Shown here piece after piece: positions 4,480-5,776 of a DNA stretch of 5,776 nt (within the stretch, counting starts at the first letter, position 1; every line of letters starts with the position of its first letter). The DNA lies in contig CAKTXP010000154.1 in the NCBI GenBank assembly GCA_934631055.1, positions 1 through 5,776 of the forward strand. Reading direction: 5' to 3'. The position numbers were made by a program, and so were the translations under genes. The stretch is from an uncultured Clostridia bacterium. GTDB lineage: Bacteria > Bacillota > Clostridia > Christensenellales > Aristaeellaceae. The notes under the pieces are model-generated. The model was not told the DNA's origin. It saw only the letters and a list, made by a program, of their open reading frames with translations, and searched no databases.

Positions 4480-5508
4480 TTATGCCCGCAGAAGCTCCAT
4501 CATCCGCAGCGCCGCGCCCTCGTCCACGACCAGCAGCTTGTGGGGATGATGCGCGCAGACCGCCAGAATCGCTTCCGCCTTGGCGCGTCCGGCAGCGACC
4601 GCGGCGGCGCGGTTCTTCCTGCCGATATCCTCCGGCTGAATCGCCAGCGACGAGCCGCCGCCGACCACGCGCCCCTGCGCATTGATATAGAAGCCCAGCG
4701 CCTCGGCGACCGCGCCCTCCTGCGCCAGCTTGTCCCGCTCGGCGGCGCTCAATCCGCGTCTCTGCGCCAGCTCCATCGCCCGCCCGATGCCGTAAAGCAG
4801 CACATCCGCATGGCGAACCAGCTCCAGCGGCTCGCGCACCTGCGGCAGCCGCGCCAGCTCATCCGCCGCCGCGCCGCTCAGCCCATCCGGCAGATGCAGG
4901 AAGCGGTAATAGCCGCCCAGCTTTTGGGCAAACCGCTCGGCGACGGTATTCGCCTGCGTGCTGACGCCGCCGCCCATGCCGCCCTGCGCAGGCACGACCG
5001 TGATATCCATCGGCGCGGCGACGGATATCGCTTCCGCCGTCAGCGCGACTGTCCGTCCGCCCGTGACCGCCATGACATGCGCATCCTGTAAGAGAAAACG
5101 GATCTGCCGCGCCGCCGCGCGCGCCACTTCCGCCATCACGCCCGAATCAATGTCCGCGTCGCCGCGGACGACGCAGACGCGCTCCACGTTCAACCGCTGC
5201 GACAGCGTCAGCTCAACGCCGGAGAGCGTCCGCCGTCCGCCGCTGATTGCGCGCGCCGCCTCGACTAAATTCTGCCCCTGCGGCGTCAATTCCATGCCCG
5301 AAGCGCTCTGCGTCAGGCATCCCGCGCGCTTGAGCGCTTCCGCCGCAGCGCGGACTTCCCGCTCCGCCAGATGCAGCCTTGCCGCCAGCGCGCGCCGCCC
5401 GATTGGTTCCAGCGCAGCGACGCGCTCCAAAATAAGCGTGCGCAGCTCGACCTCGTCCATTAAGTCCGGCGCAATAAGCGCCAGCGTATTTAAAATCGAC
5501 GTATCCAT
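4480..5508 (-). CDS. cggR: Central glycolytic genes regulator CggR (SorC family)
   Basis: This is a 342-residue DNA-binding repressor of glycolytic genes; B. subtilis CggR is about 340 residues. In characterised relatives, fructose-1,6-bisphosphate binding weakens DNA binding. The N-terminal ~85 residues form a winged-helix HTH (around EPIGRRALAARLHLAEREV, residues 35-53). Residues ~90-342 are the SorC-type sugar-phosphate domain, with VTGGRT (148-153), VVPAQGGMGG (171-180), LLYGIGRA (237-244), ALGFYINAQGRVV (270-282), SSLAIQPEDI (286-295), AGRAKAEAI (306-314) and VVDEGAA (327-333). R250 and K310 fall where I recall B. subtilis ligand contacts. Q175 replaces the Arg usual in the VPARGG motif, and R152 stands where a Thr is expected. 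The start is supported by GGAG at 5517-5520, 8 bases upstream. It precedes pgk, but gapA is not between them. The family call is confident; the exact effector is inferred. Confidence 0.9.
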   Translation of the reverse strand: MDTSILNTLALIAPDLMDEVELRTLILERVAALEPIGRRALAARLHLAEREVRAAAEALKRAGCLTQSASGMELTPQGQNLVEAARAISGGRRTLSGVELTLSQRLNVERVCVVRGDADIDSGVMAEVARAAARQIRFLLQDAHVMAVTGGRTVALTAEAISVAAPMDITVVPAQGGMGGGVSTQANTVAERFAQKLGGYYRFLHLPDGLSGAAADELARLPQVREPLELVRHADVLLYGIGRAMELAQRRGLSAAERDKLAQEGAVAEALGFYINAQGRVVGGGSSLAIQPEDIGRKNRAAAVAAGRAKAEAILAVCAHHPHKLLVVDEGAALRMMELLRA

Positions 5509-5535
5509 ATCCTACGCTCCATGCGGGCTGATTTT

Positions 5536-5560
5536 CTCCCGCGATTCGTGATTTGTCCCG
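5536..5560 (-). promoter_or_regulatory. Candidate CggR operator (imperfect direct repeat)
   Basis: On the minus strand, CGGGACAAATCA (5560-5549) is followed 19 bases later by CGGGAGAAAATCA (5541-5529). The B. subtilis CggR operator, as I recall it, is a tandem repeat with CGGGAC half-sites about 20 bases apart, lying between the promoter and cggR. This site has the same position and nearly the same spacing. The TGTC parts of the known operator are not visible, so the match is partial. It overlaps the predicted transcription start, suiting autorepression. The second unit is also the 5' arm of a GCGGG/CCCGC hairpin (5523-5542) just upstream of the cggR ribosome binding site. Confidence 0.45.
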
Positions 5561-5564
5561 ATTC

Positions 5565-5593
5565 AGTGTAGCACAACTCGCCAAGTCTGGCAA
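5565..5593 (-). promoter_or_regulatory. Sigma-A promoter of cggR
   Basis: On the minus strand, a -35 box TTGCCA (5588-5593) and a -10 box TACACT (5565-5570) are separated by exactly 17 bases. TG at the extended -10 position (TGC directly before TACACT) strengthens it. The predicted transcription start is near 5558, which gives a leader of about 50 bases before the cggR ATG. The pgk promoter has the same TGC-TACACT -10 region. Confidence 0.75.
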
Positions 5594-5645
5594 GGCAGAT
5601 TCCGATGCAGGAGTTCAGCATATGCGCGGAGAATAATAAAAGGTT

Positions 5646-5699
5646 ACGTTGAGGGCTCTGCCCTCAAACTCCCGGCAGGGAACCTTGTTCCCTGCACCC
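5646..5699 (+). repeat. Two-hairpin intergenic repeat, copy E
   Basis: Reading rightward, the unit starts ACGTTGAGGGC. Hairpin 1 is TTGAGGGC-TCT-GCCCTCAA (5649-5667, 8-base stem) and the linker is ACTCCCG. Hairpin 2 is GCAGGGAAC-CTT-GTTCCCTGC (5675-5695, 9-base stem), and the unit ends ACCC. The layout equals copy C, but hairpin 2 has diverged in sequence while keeping full pairing. It lies about 50 bases upstream of the cggR -35 box, on the side away from the gene. Confidence 0.65.
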
Positions 5700-5706
5700 T
5701 TACTAC

Positions 5707-5725
5707 GCTATCGCTTCGCGATAGC
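5707..5725. other. Triloop hairpin after repeat copy E
   Basis: The 8-base arms GCTATCGC and GCGATAGC pair around TTC. The core TCGCTTCGCG also occurs just after copy A (27-36), which suggests a third hairpin is a regular companion of the repeat. The remaining bases to the window end (5726-5776) show no gene or clear signal. Confidence 0.45.
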
Positions 5726-5776
5726 TGAGGAAAATGCAATTCTGTTGTTCACAAACTCCGGGCAGCAGACCGCAGG

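Noticed and set aside
5213..5593. Minus-strand 126-codon open frame at the cggR promoter
   Set aside because: It overlaps the cggR promoter and the first third of cggR in another frame, with no ribosome binding site or domain.
5608..5634. Plus-strand AGGAG followed by ATG as a small gene
   Set aside because: The reading frame ends after four codons (ATG CGC GGA GAA TAA), so it is not a credible gene.
1..5776. CRISPR array
   Set aside because: The repeats are few, palindromic, in both orientations and irregularly spaced, without regular spacers or cas genes.

Overview
The window reads as a GC-rich Firmicute, most likely a gut-type member of the Clostridia. The grounds are a SorC/CggR-family regulator beside lower-glycolysis genes, strong AGGAGG-type ribosome binding sites, sigma-A promoters with extended -10 boxes, and intergenic palindromic repeats of a style I associate with gut Clostridia. 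The genus cannot be fixed from the sequence alone.

All four genes lie on the minus strand, so they are transcribed from right to left. From 5508 down to 4480 is cggR, the central glycolytic gene regulator. It has its own promoter (5565-5593) and a candidate autoregulatory operator (5536-5560). After a 247-base gap with a second, near-consensus promoter (4387-4415) and a leader of three hairpins come pgk (4232-3030), tpiA (2857-2108) and gpmI (1859-333). A clear intrinsic terminator follows gpmI (278-311). I read pgk-tpiA-gpmI as one transcription unit, with cggR upstream as a separately promoted gene that may read through.

Together TpiA (DHAP to glyceraldehyde 3-phosphate), Pgk (1,3-bisphosphoglycerate to 3-phosphoglycerate, making ATP) and GpmI (3- to 2-phosphoglycerate) cover most of the triose half of glycolysis. 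Two expected members are absent. gapA, the classical CggR target, is not between cggR and pgk. No eno follows gpmI within the 332 bases left in the window.

The gaps between genes are unusually large for a glycolytic operon and are full of palindromes. Five copies (three clear, one truncated by the window edge, one degenerate) of a two-hairpin repeat lie in three gaps: 1-21, 216-260, 1903-1957, 2053-2100 and 5646-5699. Two pairs are arranged in inverted orientation around other strong palindromes. The pgk-tpiA gap instead holds a different, MITE-like element of about 98 bases with 8-base terminal inverted repeats. No tRNA, rRNA, CRISPR array or transposase gene was seen. The most interesting signals are the dispersed hairpin family, the loss of gapA from beside its regulator, the structured pgk leader, and altered residues in the predicted effector pocket of CggR.
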